The notes: a model not told the origin generated them from the sequence alone. DNA of 64,000 nt from Leeia oryzae DSM 17879 (GCF_000376945.1 NZ_AQXU01000023.1:62001-126000); one strand, 5' to 3'. Positions 18,254 through 28,078 are shown, counted from the stretch's first letter. Numbers and translations are program-made.

Positions 18254-19633
18254 ATGAGTATCGAATCCTCGCGCATGTCATCTCTTGAGTTACGGGCCGG
18301 TTTGGGCCTGGCTGGCATCTATGCCCTCAGAATGTTGGGGATTTTTTTGTTTCTGCCGGTGTTTATGCCTTACGCCTCACATTTGCCTGGTAGTGATCCG
18401 GCGCTGGGCGGTATGGCGTTTGGCATTTTTGCATTGGTTCAGGCATGTCTGTTAATCCCGTTTGGCATGTGGTCAGATCGGGTGGGGCGAAAAAGAGTTA
18501 TCTATATTGGCCTTGCCTTGCTGGCCATTGGTAGTTTTATAGCAGGTTCTGCTACTGATATCTACACGTTAATTGCTGCGAGAGCATTACAAGGGACAGG
18601 GGCAATCTCTGCCGCGCTAACCGCACTGCTGGCTGACTTGACCCGTGAAGAGCATCGAACCAAAGCCATGGCGATGATTGGTGGCAGTATCGGCGTGACA
18701 TTTGCCGTTTCTCTGGTGGTCGCAGCCAAAATCGAGCACTGGATTGGGGTGCCCGGCATGTTCCGCCTGATCGGTTGTCTGGCAATTGCGGCCGCGCTTG
18801 GTGTGAAGTTCGTCGTGCCTGATCCCGTGATTTCCAGATTCCATTCAGATGCAGAAACCAAAGCCAACAGGCTGCCTGACATATTACGCAACCCGGATTT
18901 GCTGCGTCTTAACTTTGGGGTGTTTGCACTGCATGCTGCGCAGGCCGCCATGTTTGCCGTGATTCCGTTTGTACTGACAAAAGTATTGCAGCTGGACAAA
19001 TCGGTGCAGTGGCATATTTACTTGCCGGTTGCCGCACTCGGATTTGTCCTGATGGTGCCTGCCATTATCTATGGCGAAAAGAAAGGCAAGCTGAAACCGG
19101 TGTTTTTAGGCGCGATCATACTCATGTTGATTGCCCAGGCAGGTATGGCATTCGGTCTGGTTTCGTTTACCAACATTTTTGCGTTGCTGGCCATCTACTT
19201 TGTCGCTTTTAACGTGCTGGAAGCGACACTACCTTCCTTGATTTCAAAGATGGCGCCCGCCGATGCCAAAGGGACGGCGATGGGCGTTCAAAATACGGCG
19301 CAATCCATCGGTTTTGCGGTGGGTGGTGGCTTGGGAGGGGTTATCTACAAGCATCAAGGTACCATGCCAACCTTTCTGTTCTGTGCTTTTCTGATGCTTG
19401 TCTGGTTTGTGATTGGCCTTGGCATGCGGCCTCCAATGAAGGTATCCAGCAAGATGTTTCATCTTGGAGATGACTGGCGTGGAGATGCCAATGCCCTCAG
19501 ACAAAAACTGGCGGCATGTGATGGCGTACTGGAAGTAGCCGTGATTCCTGAAGAGTCTGCTGCTTATCTGAAGGTTGCACAAGCTGGCTGGGATGAGATG
19601 GCGGTCAAACAGTTGATTGACTCCACGCTGTAA
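18254..19633 (+). CDS. YajR-like MFS transporter with C-terminal YAM-type domain
   Basis: A 459-residue inner-membrane transporter of the major facilitator superfamily. Twelve hydrophobic segments fill residues 15-395. Motif A is clear as GMWSDRVGRKRVI after the second segment, and AARALQGTGAI matches motif B. The last 65 residues form a soluble ferredoxin-like tail (GDDWRGDANALRQKL ... VAVIPEESAAYLKV), as in E. coli YajR, whose YAM domain has a similar place and size. The substrate is unknown; drug or metabolite efflux is likely. The ATG at 18254 follows GAG at a short distance. ssb lies downstream, a pairing common in proteobacteria. Confidence 0.88.
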   Translation: MSIESSRMSSLELRAGLGLAGIYALRMLGIFLFLPVFMPYASHLPGSDPALGGMAFGIFALVQACLLIPFGMWSDRVGRKRVIYIGLALLAIGSFIAGSATDIYTLIAARALQGTGAISAALTALLADLTREEHRTKAMAMIGGSIGVTFAVSLVVAAKIEHWIGVPGMFRLIGCLAIAAALGVKFVVPDPVISRFHSDAETKANRLPDILRNPDLLRLNFGVFALHAAQAAMFAVIPFVLTKVLQLDKSVQWHIYLPVAALGFVLMVPAIIYGEKKGKLKPVFLGAIILMLIAQAGMAFGLVSFTNIFALLAIYFVAFNVLEATLPSLISKMAPADAKGTAMGVQNTAQSIGFAVGGGLGGVIYKHQGTMPTFLFCAFLMLVWFVIGLGMRPPMKVSSKMFHLGDDWRGDANALRQKLAACDGVLEVAVIPEESAAYLKVAQAGWDEMAVKQLIDSTL

Positions 19634-19800
19634 ACTGACCCCGCGGCAATTTTTTATGTGTTTGACATAAATATTTTTGACGTTGATCTGTTTGTGATGT
19701 GTTTTGCCTGTGATTTATAGGCTAGAATGCAGGTGATTAACGATGAGTATCGTTGCGTAGGTTTATTGCCTGTTTAGTTTACGAATGGATGATGTGTGTT

Positions 19801-20304
19801 ATGGCTTCCTTAAATAAAGTGTTGTTGATTGGTAATCTTGGTCGTGATCCGGAAGTGCGTTACATGCCAAACGGTGAGGCTGTTGCCAATTTCAGTATCG
19901 CAACAACTGATAACTGGAAAGACAAGAGTGGTCAGAAGCAAGAGCGTACAGAATGGCATAACATTGTCATGTACCGTCGCTTGGCCGAGATTGCCGGGCA
20001 ATATCTGAAAAAGGGCAGTTCTGTCTATCTGGAAGGGCGTTTGCAAACGCGCAAATGGCAAGATAAACAGACTGGTGCAGACCGTTACACAACCGAGATT
20101 GTGGCTGACCAGATGCAAATGCTGGGTGGCCGTACCGGCGCAGGTGGTAGTGCCGATTTTGGAGCGTCTGATGATGGCGGTTTCTCTGCACCTCCAGCTT
20201 CTGCTCCGTCTCAGCAGTCTTATGCCCCACCCGCTGCCAGTGCGCCGCGTCCGGCCCAGCGTCCGGTTATGGATGATTTTGCTGATGATGACATTCCATT
20301 CTGA
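19801..20304 (+). CDS. ssb: Single-stranded DNA-binding protein
   Basis: SSB coats single-stranded DNA during replication, repair and recombination and recruits partners through its acidic tip. The 167-residue protein has an N-terminal OB-fold ([18 protein letters not shown] to about residue 110), a flexible linker rich in Gly, Ala, Ser and Pro, and the conserved C-terminal tip DDDIPF. The ATG at 19801 matches the family N-terminus MASLNKV; an upstream TTG at 19753 would add a poor extension. A TAGAAT -10-like element lies at 19723-19728 but has no good -35. A terminator follows the stop. Confidence 0.97.
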   Translation: MASLNKVLLIGNLGRDPEVRYMPNGEAVANFSIATTDNWKDKSGQKQERTEWHNIVMYRRLAEIAGQYLKKGSSVYLEGRLQTRKWQDKQTGADRYTTEIVADQMQMLGGRTGAGGSADFGASDDGGFSAPPASAPSQQSYAPPAASAPRPAQRPVMDDFADDDIPF

Positions 20305-20340
20305 TACTGTGCTAAAAATATAGCCGTGAGAATGACAGGA

Positions 20341-20365
20341 CAAGACCCGCTTAGTGCGGGTTTTG
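20341..20365 (+). terminator. Rho-independent terminator of ssb
   Basis: The stem CAAGACCCGC/GCGGGTTTTG with a five-base loop TTAGT includes one G-T mismatch pair and ends in T4 within the 3' arm. It lies about 36 bases after the ssb stop. Confidence 0.85.
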
Positions 20366-20512
20366 TCGTTTATTGACAAGCAAAACTGGCCGGTTCGGTT
20401 ATGCTTTTGCACTAATTTGACCGGTTGTTTCAAGATACTTGGAACAACTGATTTACCCGACGACATACAGCAAGTATTCACATTTAAAATTTTCACTCTT
20501 CTGGAGATGCTC

Positions 20513-21622
20513 ATGGATGTTCGCGCAGCAGTTGCCCATAAAGCGGGTGCCCCACTGACAATTGAAACCGTACAGCTGGAAGGCCCAAGATTTGGTGAAG
20601 TTCTGGTGGAGATCAAAGCGACCGGGATTTGCCATACGGACGAATTTACCCGTTCGGGTGATGATCCTGAAGGTATCTTCCCTGCCATTCTCGGCCATGA
20701 AGGGGCTGGTATTGTGGTGGATGTCGGACCAGGTGTGACTTCTCTCAAGAAGGGGGATCACGTCATTCCGTTGTATACACCTGAATGTCGTCAATGCAAA
20801 TTTTGTCTGAGCCAGAAAACCAACCTGTGCCAGGCGATCCGGACGACTCAGGGTCAAGGTCTGATGCCGGATGGCTCCAGCCGCTTCTCATTGAATGGCG
20901 AGAAGGTTTTTCATTACATGGGGACGTCTACATTTGCAAACTACACGGTCGTGCCGGAAATCGCCCTGGCAAAAATTCGCGAAGACGCGCCTTTTGACAA
21001 GGTCTGCTACATTGGTTGTGGTGTGACGACCGGCATTGGTGCCGTGATCAATACCGCCAAGGTAGAACCTGGTGCCAATGTCGTCGTATTTGGCTTGGGG
21101 GGCATTGGCCTGAACGTGATTCAGGGGGCTCGCCTGGCCGGTGCCAACAAGATCATCGGGGTGGATATCAACCCGGCCAGACGTGCACTGGCAGAGAAAT
21201 TCGGGATGACTCACTTTGTAAACCCGAAAGAGGTTGAGGGGGATCTGGTTCCGTATCTGGTGCATCTGACCGATGGCGGTGCCGACTATAGTTTTGAATG
21301 CATCGGCAATGTGGATGTTATGCGCCAGGCACTGGAGTGCTGTCACAAGGGCTGGGGTGAAAGTATCATCATCGGGGTTGCCGGTGCGGGTAAAGAAATC
21401 AAGACCCGGCCATTCCAGCTGGTGACCGGTCGAGTCTGGAAAGGGTCTGCATTCGGTGGCGCCCGTGGACGTACGGATGTACCCAAGATCGTGGACTGGT
21501 ACATGGACGGCAAGATCAATATTGATGACTTGATCACGCATGTCATGCCGCTGGAAGACATCAATAAAGGGTTTGACCTGATGCATTCCGGTGAATCCAT
21601 TCGCAGTGTGGTGGTATTTTGA
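20513..21622 (+). CDS. frmA: S-(hydroxymethyl)glutathione dehydrogenase (class III alcohol dehydrogenase)
   Basis: This NAD-dependent zinc enzyme oxidises S-hydroxymethylglutathione, formed from formaldehyde and glutathione, to S-formylglutathione; it can also reduce S-nitrosoglutathione. The catalytic zinc ligands are Cys40 (GICHTDEF) and His62 (GHEGAG), with a later Cys in GCGVTTG. The structural zinc ligands are Cys92, 95, 98 and 106. The nucleotide-binding loop is [15 protein letters not shown] at 20513 is chosen because GGAG lies six bases upstream; it gives 369 residues, the normal length. The stop overlaps fghA by one base, so the two detoxification steps are translationally coupled. 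No FrmR-type repressor gene is adjacent. Confidence 0.97.
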   Translation: MDVRAAVAHKAGAPLTIETVQLEGPRFGEVLVEIKATGICHTDEFTRSGDDPEGIFPAILGHEGAGIVVDVGPGVTSLKKGDHVIPLYTPECRQCKFCLSQKTNLCQAIRTTQGQGLMPDGSSRFSLNGEKVFHYMGTSTFANYTVVPEIALAKIREDAPFDKVCYIGCGVTTGIGAVINTAKVEPGANVVVFGLGGIGLNVIQGARLAGANKIIGVDINPARRALAEKFGMTHFVNPKEVEGDLVPYLVHLTDGGADYSFECIGNVDVMRQALECCHKGWGESIIIGVAGAGKEIKTRPFQLVTGRVWKGSAFGGARGRTDVPKIVDWYMDGKINIDDLITHVMPLEDINKGFDLMHSGESIRSVVVF

Positions 21623-22476
21623 TGAAAGCAAATGCGATTGACACTATTTCTGCCCACAAGGCTTTTGATGGAGTTCAGGGCTTTTACAGCCATGAATCCG
21701 AATCTTGCCGGGGACAGATGAAGTTTTCTGTCTATCAGCCACCTCAGGCAACTTCTGGCAAAGTACCCGTGTTGGTGTATCTGGCCGGGCTGACATGTAC
21801 AGAAGAAACCTTCATGATCAAGGCCGGCGCGCAGCGTCTGGCCAGCGAACTGGGGATGATGCTGGTAGCGCCGGATACCAGCCCGAGACATGCGGCTGTT
21901 GCAGGGGAGTCTGATAGCTGGGATTTTGGTGTGGGTGCCGGTTTCTATGTAGATGCAACCGGACACCCATGGTCTGCCGCATATAATATGTACAGTTATG
22001 TGGTAAAAGAATTGCCTGCCATCCTGGCTGAGCATTTTCCTGCGGCGGATCTATCCCGTATGGGGATTTTTGGCCATTCGATGGGCGGGCATGGTGCACT
22101 GACCATCGGGTTGAAGCATCCTGAACTTTTCCGGTCGTTGTCTGCATTTGCACCGATTGTGGCGCCGATGACGTGTCCTTGGGGTCAAAAAGCCTTTACC
22201 GGATATCTAGGTACGGATCAGGCACAGTGGAAGGCCTATGATGCCTGCCAGTTAGTCCAGCAATCATGCTTCCCGGGCGAGATTCTGATTGATCAGGGAA
22301 CTGCAGATAAATTTCTGGTTGAGCAGCTTAAGCCTGAGCTTTTTGTAGCAGCTTGCAAAACGGCCGGGCAGTCACTCAATCTGCGTATGCACGATGGTTA
22401 TGATCATGGGTATTACTTTATTAGTACCTTTATGGAAGACCATCTAAGGCATCATGCCAAAGCACTAGGTAAATAA
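21622..22476 (+). CDS. fghA: S-formylglutathione hydrolase
   Basis: This esterase hydrolyses S-formylglutathione to formate and glutathione, finishing the formaldehyde pathway begun by frmA. The 284-residue alpha/beta hydrolase has its nucleophile in GHSMGG (Ser153), an acid in DQGTADKFL and the base in YDHGYYF, plus the family signatures YLAGLTCTEE and SPRHA. The start ATG shares one base with the frmA stop (TGATG). A strong terminator follows, so frmA-fghA form a two-gene operon. The gene symbol follows common usage; frmB is the E. coli name for the same function. Confidence 0.96.
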   Translation: MKANAIDTISAHKAFDGVQGFYSHESESCRGQMKFSVYQPPQATSGKVPVLVYLAGLTCTEETFMIKAGAQRLASELGMMLVAPDTSPRHAAVAGESDSWDFGVGAGFYVDATGHPWSAAYNMYSYVVKELPAILAEHFPAADLSRMGIFGHSMGGHGALTIGLKHPELFRSLSAFAPIVAPMTCPWGQKAFTGYLGTDQAQWKAYDACQLVQQSCFPGEILIDQGTADKFLVEQLKPELFVAACKTAGQSLNLRMHDGYDHGYYFISTFMEDHLRHHAKALGK

Positions 22477-22489
22477 GTGTATTACCCTT

Positions 22490-22520
22490 AAAATGGGCTG
22501 CCTGAAGGCAGCCCATTTTT
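22490..22520 (+). terminator. Rho-independent terminator of frmA-fghA
   Basis: A perfect 13-bp stem (22490-22502 with 22507-22519) with the loop TGAA and a terminal T-run lies 13 bases after the fghA stop. Confidence 0.93.
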
Positions 22521-22595
22521 TATGGGGCTGATTACAAAATGTACCTGGTCAATGCTTGCAAATTGACCGGTTGAGGTTTGCGCTGGAGCCAATTG

Positions 22596-23480
22596 GTGAT
22601 TTATCTGAAACTCATTTTAACGACCCTGTTCTGGGGTGGTTCGTTTATTGCGGCGCATGTTGCCGTTGGCTCATTGCCACCCATGGTGGCTGCCTGGTTA
22701 AGATTTCTGATTGCATGCATTTGCCTGTTTGGTTTGATGTACCGTAAAGAAGGCCTGCCATCCCTGAGTAAACAGCAGTTATTGGCTGTGTTTGGCCTAG
22801 GGGTTACCGGAATCCTTGCGTACAACTATTTCTTCTTCAAGGGCTTGTCCCTGATTCCTGCCAGCCGGGCGGCGTTACTGGTGGCGTTAAACCCCATTTT
22901 GACAGTTGTGGCCGATGCGCTTATCTTCCGGCGCCGTTTGGCGCTTAGCAGGCTGGTTGGGGTGGTTTTGTCTCTGGTGGGGACAGTATGGGTCGTTAGT
23001 CAGGGGAACCCGGATTTTCTGTTGCAGATGCATGGTGGAATGGGGGAGCTGATCATTCTGGGAGCCTGTCTTTCCTGGGTGGCTTATACCATGATCAGCA
23101 AGCTGGCTGTTACCGGGCTTTCTCCGCTGACCAGCACAACGTTATCCAGCCTGATCGGCTTTGTGCTGATAACTCCGTTTGCCCTGAATGAAGGGTTGAT
23201 CGGTTTTCTTCCCGGTTTGCACATGAAAGACTGGTATCTGGCGGCTTATCTGGCCATTCCTGGTACAGTGCTTGCATTTAGCTGGTATGCCGAAGGTATC
23301 AAGGCAGTTGGCGCCCAGCGAACCATCATTTTTACCAACCTTGTTCCAGTATTTGGGGTGCTCTTGTCTGTCATTTTGTTGGGCGAACACCTCAGCATGG
23401 CTACCTTGCTGGGTGGGTGTTTAACGGTGGTTGGCGTTTTCCTGACCAATCGTCCTCAACCTGTAAAAGCTGTCGGGTAA
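22596..23480 (+). CDS. EamA/DMT family transporter
   Basis: An inner-membrane protein of about 294 residues with ten hydrophobic segments in two homologous halves, the drug/metabolite transporter (EamA, RhaT-type) fold. Landmarks are LFWGGSFIAAH at the N-terminus, LNPILTVV near the end of the first half, and FTNLVPVFGVLLSVILLGE in the second. No ATG opens the frame. GTG at 22596 is preferred because GGAG ends seven bases upstream; TTG at 22593 or 22578 is possible. The substrate is unknown, with amino acid or metabolite export usual for the family. The next gene starts three bases after its stop. Confidence 0.85.
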   Translation: MIYLKLILTTLFWGGSFIAAHVAVGSLPPMVAAWLRFLIACICLFGLMYRKEGLPSLSKQQLLAVFGLGVTGILAYNYFFFKGLSLIPASRAALLVALNPILTVVADALIFRRRLALSRLVGVVLSLVGTVWVVSQGNPDFLLQMHGGMGELIILGACLSWVAYTMISKLAVTGLSPLTSTTLSSLIGFVLITPFALNEGLIGFLPGLHMKDWYLAAYLAIPGTVLAFSWYAEGIKAVGAQRTIIFTNLVPVFGVLLSVILLGEHLSMATLLGGCLTVVGVFLTNRPQPVKAVG

Positions 23481-23483
23481 TTT

Positions 23484-24257
23484 ATGATTCCTGTTCTTGT
23501 TTTTGATATTGAAACCATCCCGGATGCTAACGGATTGCGGCAGTTGCAGGAGTTTCCGGATAACGCAAGTGATGAAGAAGTCATCAAGCTGGCCATGGAA
23601 CGACGGCGTGAATCGCATGGTCATGACTTTATGCCATTACATGTACAAAGAGTCGTCGCCATATCGTGCGTATTAAGGTCTGATGCTGGATTCAAGGTAT
23701 GGTCACTGGGAGAGCCAGACGAGCCTGAAGCAGCCCTGATTCAGCGTTTTTTTGATGGTATCGCACGTTACACACCGCAATTGGTTTCCTGGAATGGCGG
23801 CGGTTTTGATCTGCCCGTGCTGCATTATCGGGGCATGATCAATGGCGTAGTAGCACCACGTTACTGGGATCTGGGGGAGGATGACAGAGAGTTCAAGTGG
23901 AACAACTATATCAGTCGCTACCATACCCGCCATATGGACCTGATGGATCTGCTTGCCTTGTATCAACCGCGTGCAAATGCACCGCTGGATGATCTGGCCA
24001 AATTGTGTGGTTTTCCGGGCAAATTGGGGATGGATGGCAGCAAGGTATGGCAGGCTTTTCTGGACGGGAAAATCGGTGAGATCCGTGACTATTGCGAAAC
24101 CGATGTCGTTAACACCTATCTTGTGTATGTGCGCTTTCAATTGATGCGTGGAACCCTAAGCCCCGAGGCTTATGCCAATGAAGTTGCTTTCGTAAGAGAA
24201 CACCTTACCAGATTGCCGGGTGCGCATTGGCAAGCCTATCTTGAGGCCTGGAAGTAA
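23484..24257 (+). CDS. PolB-like 3'-5' exonuclease
   Basis: A 257-residue protein related to the proofreading exonuclease domain of family B DNA polymerases, here as a free-standing protein. The three DEDD-type motifs are present: FDIET with Asp8 and Glu10 (Exo I), LVSWNGGGFDLPVL (Exo II) and YCETDVVNTYLVY (Exo III). It should degrade DNA or RNA from the 3' end; its biological role is not defined. The ATG at 23484 follows the transporter stop by three bases, so the two genes share an operon without an evident functional link. Confidence 0.88.
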   Translation: MIPVLVFDIETIPDANGLRQLQEFPDNASDEEVIKLAMERRRESHGHDFMPLHVQRVVAISCVLRSDAGFKVWSLGEPDEPEAALIQRFFDGIARYTPQLVSWNGGGFDLPVLHYRGMINGVVAPRYWDLGEDDREFKWNNYISRYHTRHMDLMDLLALYQPRANAPLDDLAKLCGFPGKLGMDGSKVWQAFLDGKIGEIRDYCETDVVNTYLVYVRFQLMRGTLSPEAYANEVAFVREHLTRLPGAHWQAYLEAWK

Positions 24258-24311
24258 CACAAACAGGCTTAACAAAATTTATCATCCATTTAATACACTT
24301 GCAGAACAGAC

Positions 24312-24794
24312 ATGAAAGACGACAAGTATCCGGTAACCACAGCGGTAAGGGCACTGCGTGCAGCCAATGTGCAGTTCACGCCTTTTTTATATGAATACGT
24401 GGAAAAGGGCGGAACACGTGCCAGTAGTGAGGCGCTTGGGGTTGCAGAACATTTGGTCATCAAGACCATTGTGTTTGAAGATGAAAGCAAGCAGCCCCTG
24501 ATTGTCTTGATGCACGGGGATATGGATGTTTCTGCCCAGGCACTGGCCAGACTTATTGGCAAAAAGAAGATTACCCCTTGCCAGCCTGAGACTGCCAACA
24601 AGCACACAGGCTATCTGGTGGGGGGGACTTCCCCGTTCGGCACACGCAAGTCCATGCCTGTTTATGCTGAAGCAAGCATTCAGGCACTCGACACATTCTG
24701 GATCAATGGGGGGAAACGTGGTTTTCTGGTCAAGATGAGCCCTCGGGATCTATTGCAAGTACTGGATATCCAGTTTGTTACGGTTGGCGTCTGA
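24312..24794 (+). CDS. ybaK: Cys-tRNA(Pro)/Cys-tRNA(Cys) deacylase YbaK
   Basis: YbaK hydrolyses cysteine wrongly attached to tRNA-Pro, a trans-editing factor for prolyl-tRNA synthetase. The 160-residue protein has the usual family length and fold landmarks: TPFLYEYVEKGGTRASSEALGV at the start is the substrate-cradle region, followed by VIKTIVFEDE, a conserved Lys around KKKI and GGTSPFGTRKSMPVY near residue 105. The ATG at 24312 is the natural start. A short inverted repeat overlaps the stop codon (24789-24809) but has no T-run. Fittingly, a tRNA-Pro gene is in this window, though unlinked. Confidence 0.92.
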   Translation: MKDDKYPVTTAVRALRAANVQFTPFLYEYVEKGGTRASSEALGVAEHLVIKTIVFEDESKQPLIVLMHGDMDVSAQALARLIGKKKITPCQPETANKHTGYLVGGTSPFGTRKSMPVYAEASIQALDTFWINGGKRGFLVKMSPRDLLQVLDIQFVTVGV

Positions 24795-24911
24795 TTTTTC
24801 GTCTCAGACCATCAAAATGGCAAAGTATTGCTAGGCATCGCGAATCTAATTGTTCTATGATAAATGGATTGTTGGTGTGCTTAAAGTTAGATTTCAAAAG
24901 GCGATGTCGTG

Positions 24912-26954
24912 ATGGGGGTTGTGACCAGATTACCTGATAGCCTGGGCCTGTTGAGTAATAGCTTCAGCGTCTTGAATGCACTCACCAGCCCGGTATGGAT
25001 TTTTGATATTGATGAGTCGCGGATTTATTGGGCAAATCCGCCGGCACTTGATATCTGGAATGCCGAATCCTTGACTGCACTGCAAGACCGCGACATGGCG
25101 GCAGACATGTCTCATGCCGTCACCCGCCGGTTGCAACAATACCAGCAAGACTTTGAGCGCAATCAGGCGCGTTTTACCGAGATCTGGACCCTGTACCCGA
25201 AGGGGGTCGCCAAGACGTTCAAGGTTTTCTTTAGTGGTATCCGTCTGGAAGATGGCCGTGTGGCCATGCTGTGCGAAGTTGAGAGTGAATATCGGGGAGA
25301 CCCGGAGACCTTGCGCAGTGTTGAGGCATTACTGCATACCAATACCATGATCTCCCTCTATTCGCCTGATGGGGATGTGCTGTATCAAAACCCTGCTGCC
25401 AGAGCGTCATTTCCCCTGAATCTGATTCCTTATCCTTACGGGTTTGCCGCACAAGAAGATTATTTGCGTCTGAAAAGTACAATGGATCTGCATGGCTTTT
25501 GCCAGCAGACGGCGCTGATGATGACCAACCACGGAAAGCGCTGGCATGAAATTTCTGCCCGTGTTTGTCATGATCCGGTCACTGGAGAGCAGGCCATTCT
25601 GGTCAGCGAACTGGATGTCAGTGATCTGAAAATGGCCGAGGGCAAGGCGAGTTATCTGGCAGAACACGACATTCTGACAGGGTTGCCTAACCGTAACTAT
25701 GTGCTGCAGCACTTTGAAAAACAGTTACAGGTACTGTTATCACACGGTCAGGAAGCTGCACTGATCTTCATCGATCTGGATCACTTCAAGCAAGTCAATG
25801 ATTCGCTGGGGCACACGGTTGGGGACATGTTGCTTGTACAGATGGCCAGCCGGTTGACCGATCTGATGAACCCAGGCGACATGCTGGCCAGACTGGGTGG
25901 GGATGAGTTCGTCGTATTGAGTACGGCGCGGCATATCGAAACCCATGCAAAATCATTATGTGAGACCTTGCTGGAGCGATTAAGTGACCCGCTTGTTGTT
26001 TCTGGCTCTCTCATTCACCCCACCTTATCGATAGGGGTTAGCCTTGCCCCGAAAGATGCAAAAGACATTAACCACTTGATGCGAAATGCAGACTTGGCCA
26101 TGTATCGGGCCAAGGATGAGGGGCGAAACCGTTACGCATTTTTTACCCGGGATCTGACAGAGGCAATCCAAAGCCGGCATGTGCTTGAAAACGAGTTGAA
26201 ACATGCGCTGGTGAATGATCAGTTCGAGGTGTTCTTTCAGCCCCGGATCAATGCAAAAAATGGTTGTATTACCGGGGCAGAGGCTCTTGTCAGATGGCGT
26301 CACCCTGAAAGAGGGATTATTGCCCCCGGTGTGTTTATCACGTTATGTGAGGACTGCGGGATTATTGACCAGCTGGACATGTTCGTATTGCACGAAGCTA
26401 TCCGCTACCAAAAAATCTGGTTGTCGCAAGGCTGGCATCTCAAAATATCCGTCAATTTGTCGCCACGCCAATTTGCGAACCCTGAGTTAGCGGAGGACAT
26501 ATGTGCCATGTTCACCGAGTTATCAGCCAACCCTGCAGATTTTGAACTGGAAATTACCGAGTCTGCGCTGCTCGGGAATGATCACAAAACCATACAGATG
26601 CTGACCCGGCTTCAGGATTCCGGCTTCAGTATTGCAATTGACGATTTTGGTACCGGGTATTCAAATCTTGCCTATCTACGTCGTTATCCGATTGACTGCA
26701 TGAAGATAGACAAATCGTTTGTGCAGAAACTGGATGAGTTTGAAGCTATTACGGGTCTGATTGTTGCGCTCGCAAAAGTCATGAACCTGAAAATTGTCGT
26801 GGAAGGGGTTGAGACGGAAGCGCAACTGGCATGGCTGAAGGAGCAGGGATGTCACGAGTATCAAGGTTATCTGTTTAGCCCGCCAGTGCCACCAGAGCTA
26901 TTTGCATCCTACAGAGACAGGCAAGAATTCAGGTCAATGGATAGGACCGAATAA
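24912..26954 (+). CDS. PAS-like/GGDEF/EAL cyclic di-GMP signalling protein
   Basis: A soluble 680-residue protein: an N-terminal PAS-like sensor region (about residues 10-245, with WIFDIDESRIYWANPPAL), then GGDEF and EAL domains. LGGDEFVVLS is intact, but the position of the inhibitory RxxD site reads NPGD, so product inhibition is probably lost. The EAL domain keeps [32 protein letters not shown] and EGVETE and looks active. GTG at 24909 and ATG at 24912 are equally possible starts, with AAGG upstream. The stop codon lies inside a 17-bp terminator stem shared with folD. Confidence 0.93.
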   Translation: MGVVTRLPDSLGLLSNSFSVLNALTSPVWIFDIDESRIYWANPPALDIWNAESLTALQDRDMAADMSHAVTRRLQQYQQDFERNQARFTEIWTLYPKGVAKTFKVFFSGIRLEDGRVAMLCEVESEYRGDPETLRSVEALLHTNTMISLYSPDGDVLYQNPAARASFPLNLIPYPYGFAAQEDYLRLKSTMDLHGFCQQTALMMTNHGKRWHEISARVCHDPVTGEQAILVSELDVSDLKMAEGKASYLAEHDILTGLPNRNYVLQHFEKQLQVLLSHGQEAALIFIDLDHFKQVNDSLGHTVGDMLLVQMASRLTDLMNPGDMLARLGGDEFVVLSTARHIETHAKSLCETLLERLSDPLVVSGSLIHPTLSIGVSLAPKDAKDINHLMRNADLAMYRAKDEGRNRYAFFTRDLTEAIQSRHVLENELKHALVNDQFEVFFQPRINAKNGCITGAEALVRWRHPERGIIAPGVFITLCEDCGIIDQLDMFVLHEAIRYQKIWLSQGWHLKISVNLSPRQFANPELAEDICAMFTELSANPADFELEITESALLGNDHKTIQMLTRLQDSGFSIAIDDFGTGYSNLAYLRRYPIDCMKIDKSFVQKLDEFEAITGLIVALAKVMNLKIVVEGVETEAQLAWLKEQGCHEYQGYLFSPPVPPELFASYRDRQEFRSMDRTE

Positions 26955-26990
26955 ACACAAAGGCCTGCATTTAGCAGGCCTTTGTGTTTA
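26952..26990. terminator. Bidirectional terminator between the GGDEF/EAL gene and folD
   Basis: A perfect 17-bp stem (26952-26968 with 26974-26990) closes a five-base loop ATTTA. The left arm begins with the stop codon TAA of the GGDEF/EAL gene. Both ends are A/T-rich, so it can serve the converging folD gene as well. Confidence 0.93.
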
Positions 26991-27023
26991 TTGTGTAGCA
27001 TGGGGAACTGGGCGACAGGGAGA

Positions 27024-27878
27024 TCAGTCTTCCAGCAAGCCTGCTGCAATAAATGTATTTTCCATCAGTGAAGCAACCGTCATCGGGCCGACACCACCTG
27101 GCACAGGGGTAATCCAGCTTGCTTTTTGTTTGGCAACTTCATACTCAACATCGCCCGTAATCCGGTCATCATCCAGCCGGTTAATACCCACATCCAGAAC
27201 AATGGCACCCGGCTTGATCCAGTCACCTTTAACGAACTGTGGACGACCTACGGCAGCGACAACAATATCGGCACGCGATACATGCTCAGCGAGTTCCTTG
27301 GTGGCACTGTGGCAAACCGTAATCGTACAGCGCGCCATCAAGAGTTCCAGCGCCATCGGGCGGCCGACAATATTGGATGCGCCGACAACAACCGCATTTT
27401 TACCCACCAGGTCTTCGCCGGTTTCTTCCAGTAGGGTCATCATGCCTTTGGGTGTACAAGGTCTCAGGAGAGGCATCTTCTGTGCCAGGCGGCCGATATT
27501 ATAGGAGTGGAAACCATCCACATCCTTCTTGGGGTCAATAGCGGCAGTGACTGCATCTGCATCAATGTGTGCAGGCAATGGCAACTGGACAAGAATGCCA
27601 TCCACTTCCGCATCATTATTCAGCTTGTTAACCAATGTCAGCAAATCAGTCTGAGTTGTCGATGCTGGCAACTCATGGGAAATGGAGCGAATACCGGATT
27701 TTTCGCAGGCATTTTTCTTGTTTCTGACATAGATTGCGGAGGCAGCGTTGTCGCCCACCAGCACAACGGCCAGTGTCGGGCTGCGTTTTCCCTGTGCAAT
27801 CAAAACCTTGGTGCGTTCGGCCAGCTGATTAATAATCCGTTGAGAAATGGATTTACCATCAAGAATGCGTGCAGTCAT
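27024..27878 (-). CDS. folD: Bifunctional methylene-THF dehydrogenase/methenyl-THF cyclohydrolase
   Basis: FolD interconverts 5,10-methylene- and 10-formyl-tetrahydrofolate with NADP, linking the GlyA product to purine and formyl-Met synthesis. The 284-residue protein has the catalytic lysine region [14 protein letters not shown], the QLPLP motif, the nucleotide loop [14 protein letters not shown] and [14 protein letters not shown] at the end. ATG at 27878 matches the family start (MTARILDG) and length. An upstream extension to 27926 is unlikely. The leader just before the ATG is pyrimidine-rich (CCTCCCC) and shows no Shine-Dalgarno, which is unusual. Confidence 0.96.
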   Translation of the reverse strand: MTARILDGKSISQRIINQLAERTKVLIAQGKRSPTLAVVLVGDNAASAIYVRNKKNACEKSGIRSISHELPASTTQTDLLTLVNKLNNDAEVDGILVQLPLPAHIDADAVTAAIDPKKDVDGFHSYNIGRLAQKMPLLRPCTPKGMMTLLEETGEDLVGKNAVVVGASNIVGRPMALELLMARCTITVCHSATKELAEHVSRADIVVAAVGRPQFVKGDWIKPGAIVLDVGINRLDDDRITGDVEYEVAKQKASWITPVPGGVGPMTVASLMENTFIAAGLLED

Positions 27879-27954
27879 GGGGAGGCTATATTCATTATGT
27901 TGTGAAAGCCGAATTATCTCACCCAATAGCCGCCTGACTCAAGCAAGAAAAAAT

Positions 27955-27983
27955 TTGACACTCCCTTATGATCTAGGTATAGT
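27955..27983 (+). promoter_or_regulatory. Sigma-70 promoter of tRNA-Pro
   Basis: TTGACA at 27955-27960 and TATAGT at 27978-27983 with a 17-base spacer. The sequence after the -10 box is C/G-rich (CACGTCC), as in stringently controlled tRNA promoters. The start site would be near 27990, about eight bases before the tRNA. Confidence 0.88.
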
Positions 27984-27997
27984 CACGTCCTCCGGTT

Positions 27998-28074
<77 letters not shown>

Positions 28075-28078
28075 AATT

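Noticed and set aside
19810-20748. A 312-codon minus-strand frame across ssb and the frmA start
   Set aside because: It is antisense to two certain genes and crosses the ssb terminator; composition is that of a shadow frame.
20888-22035. Minus-strand frames of 230-250 codons opposite frmA-fghA
   Set aside because: Both plus-strand genes have intact catalytic motifs and coupled starts; the minus frames have none.
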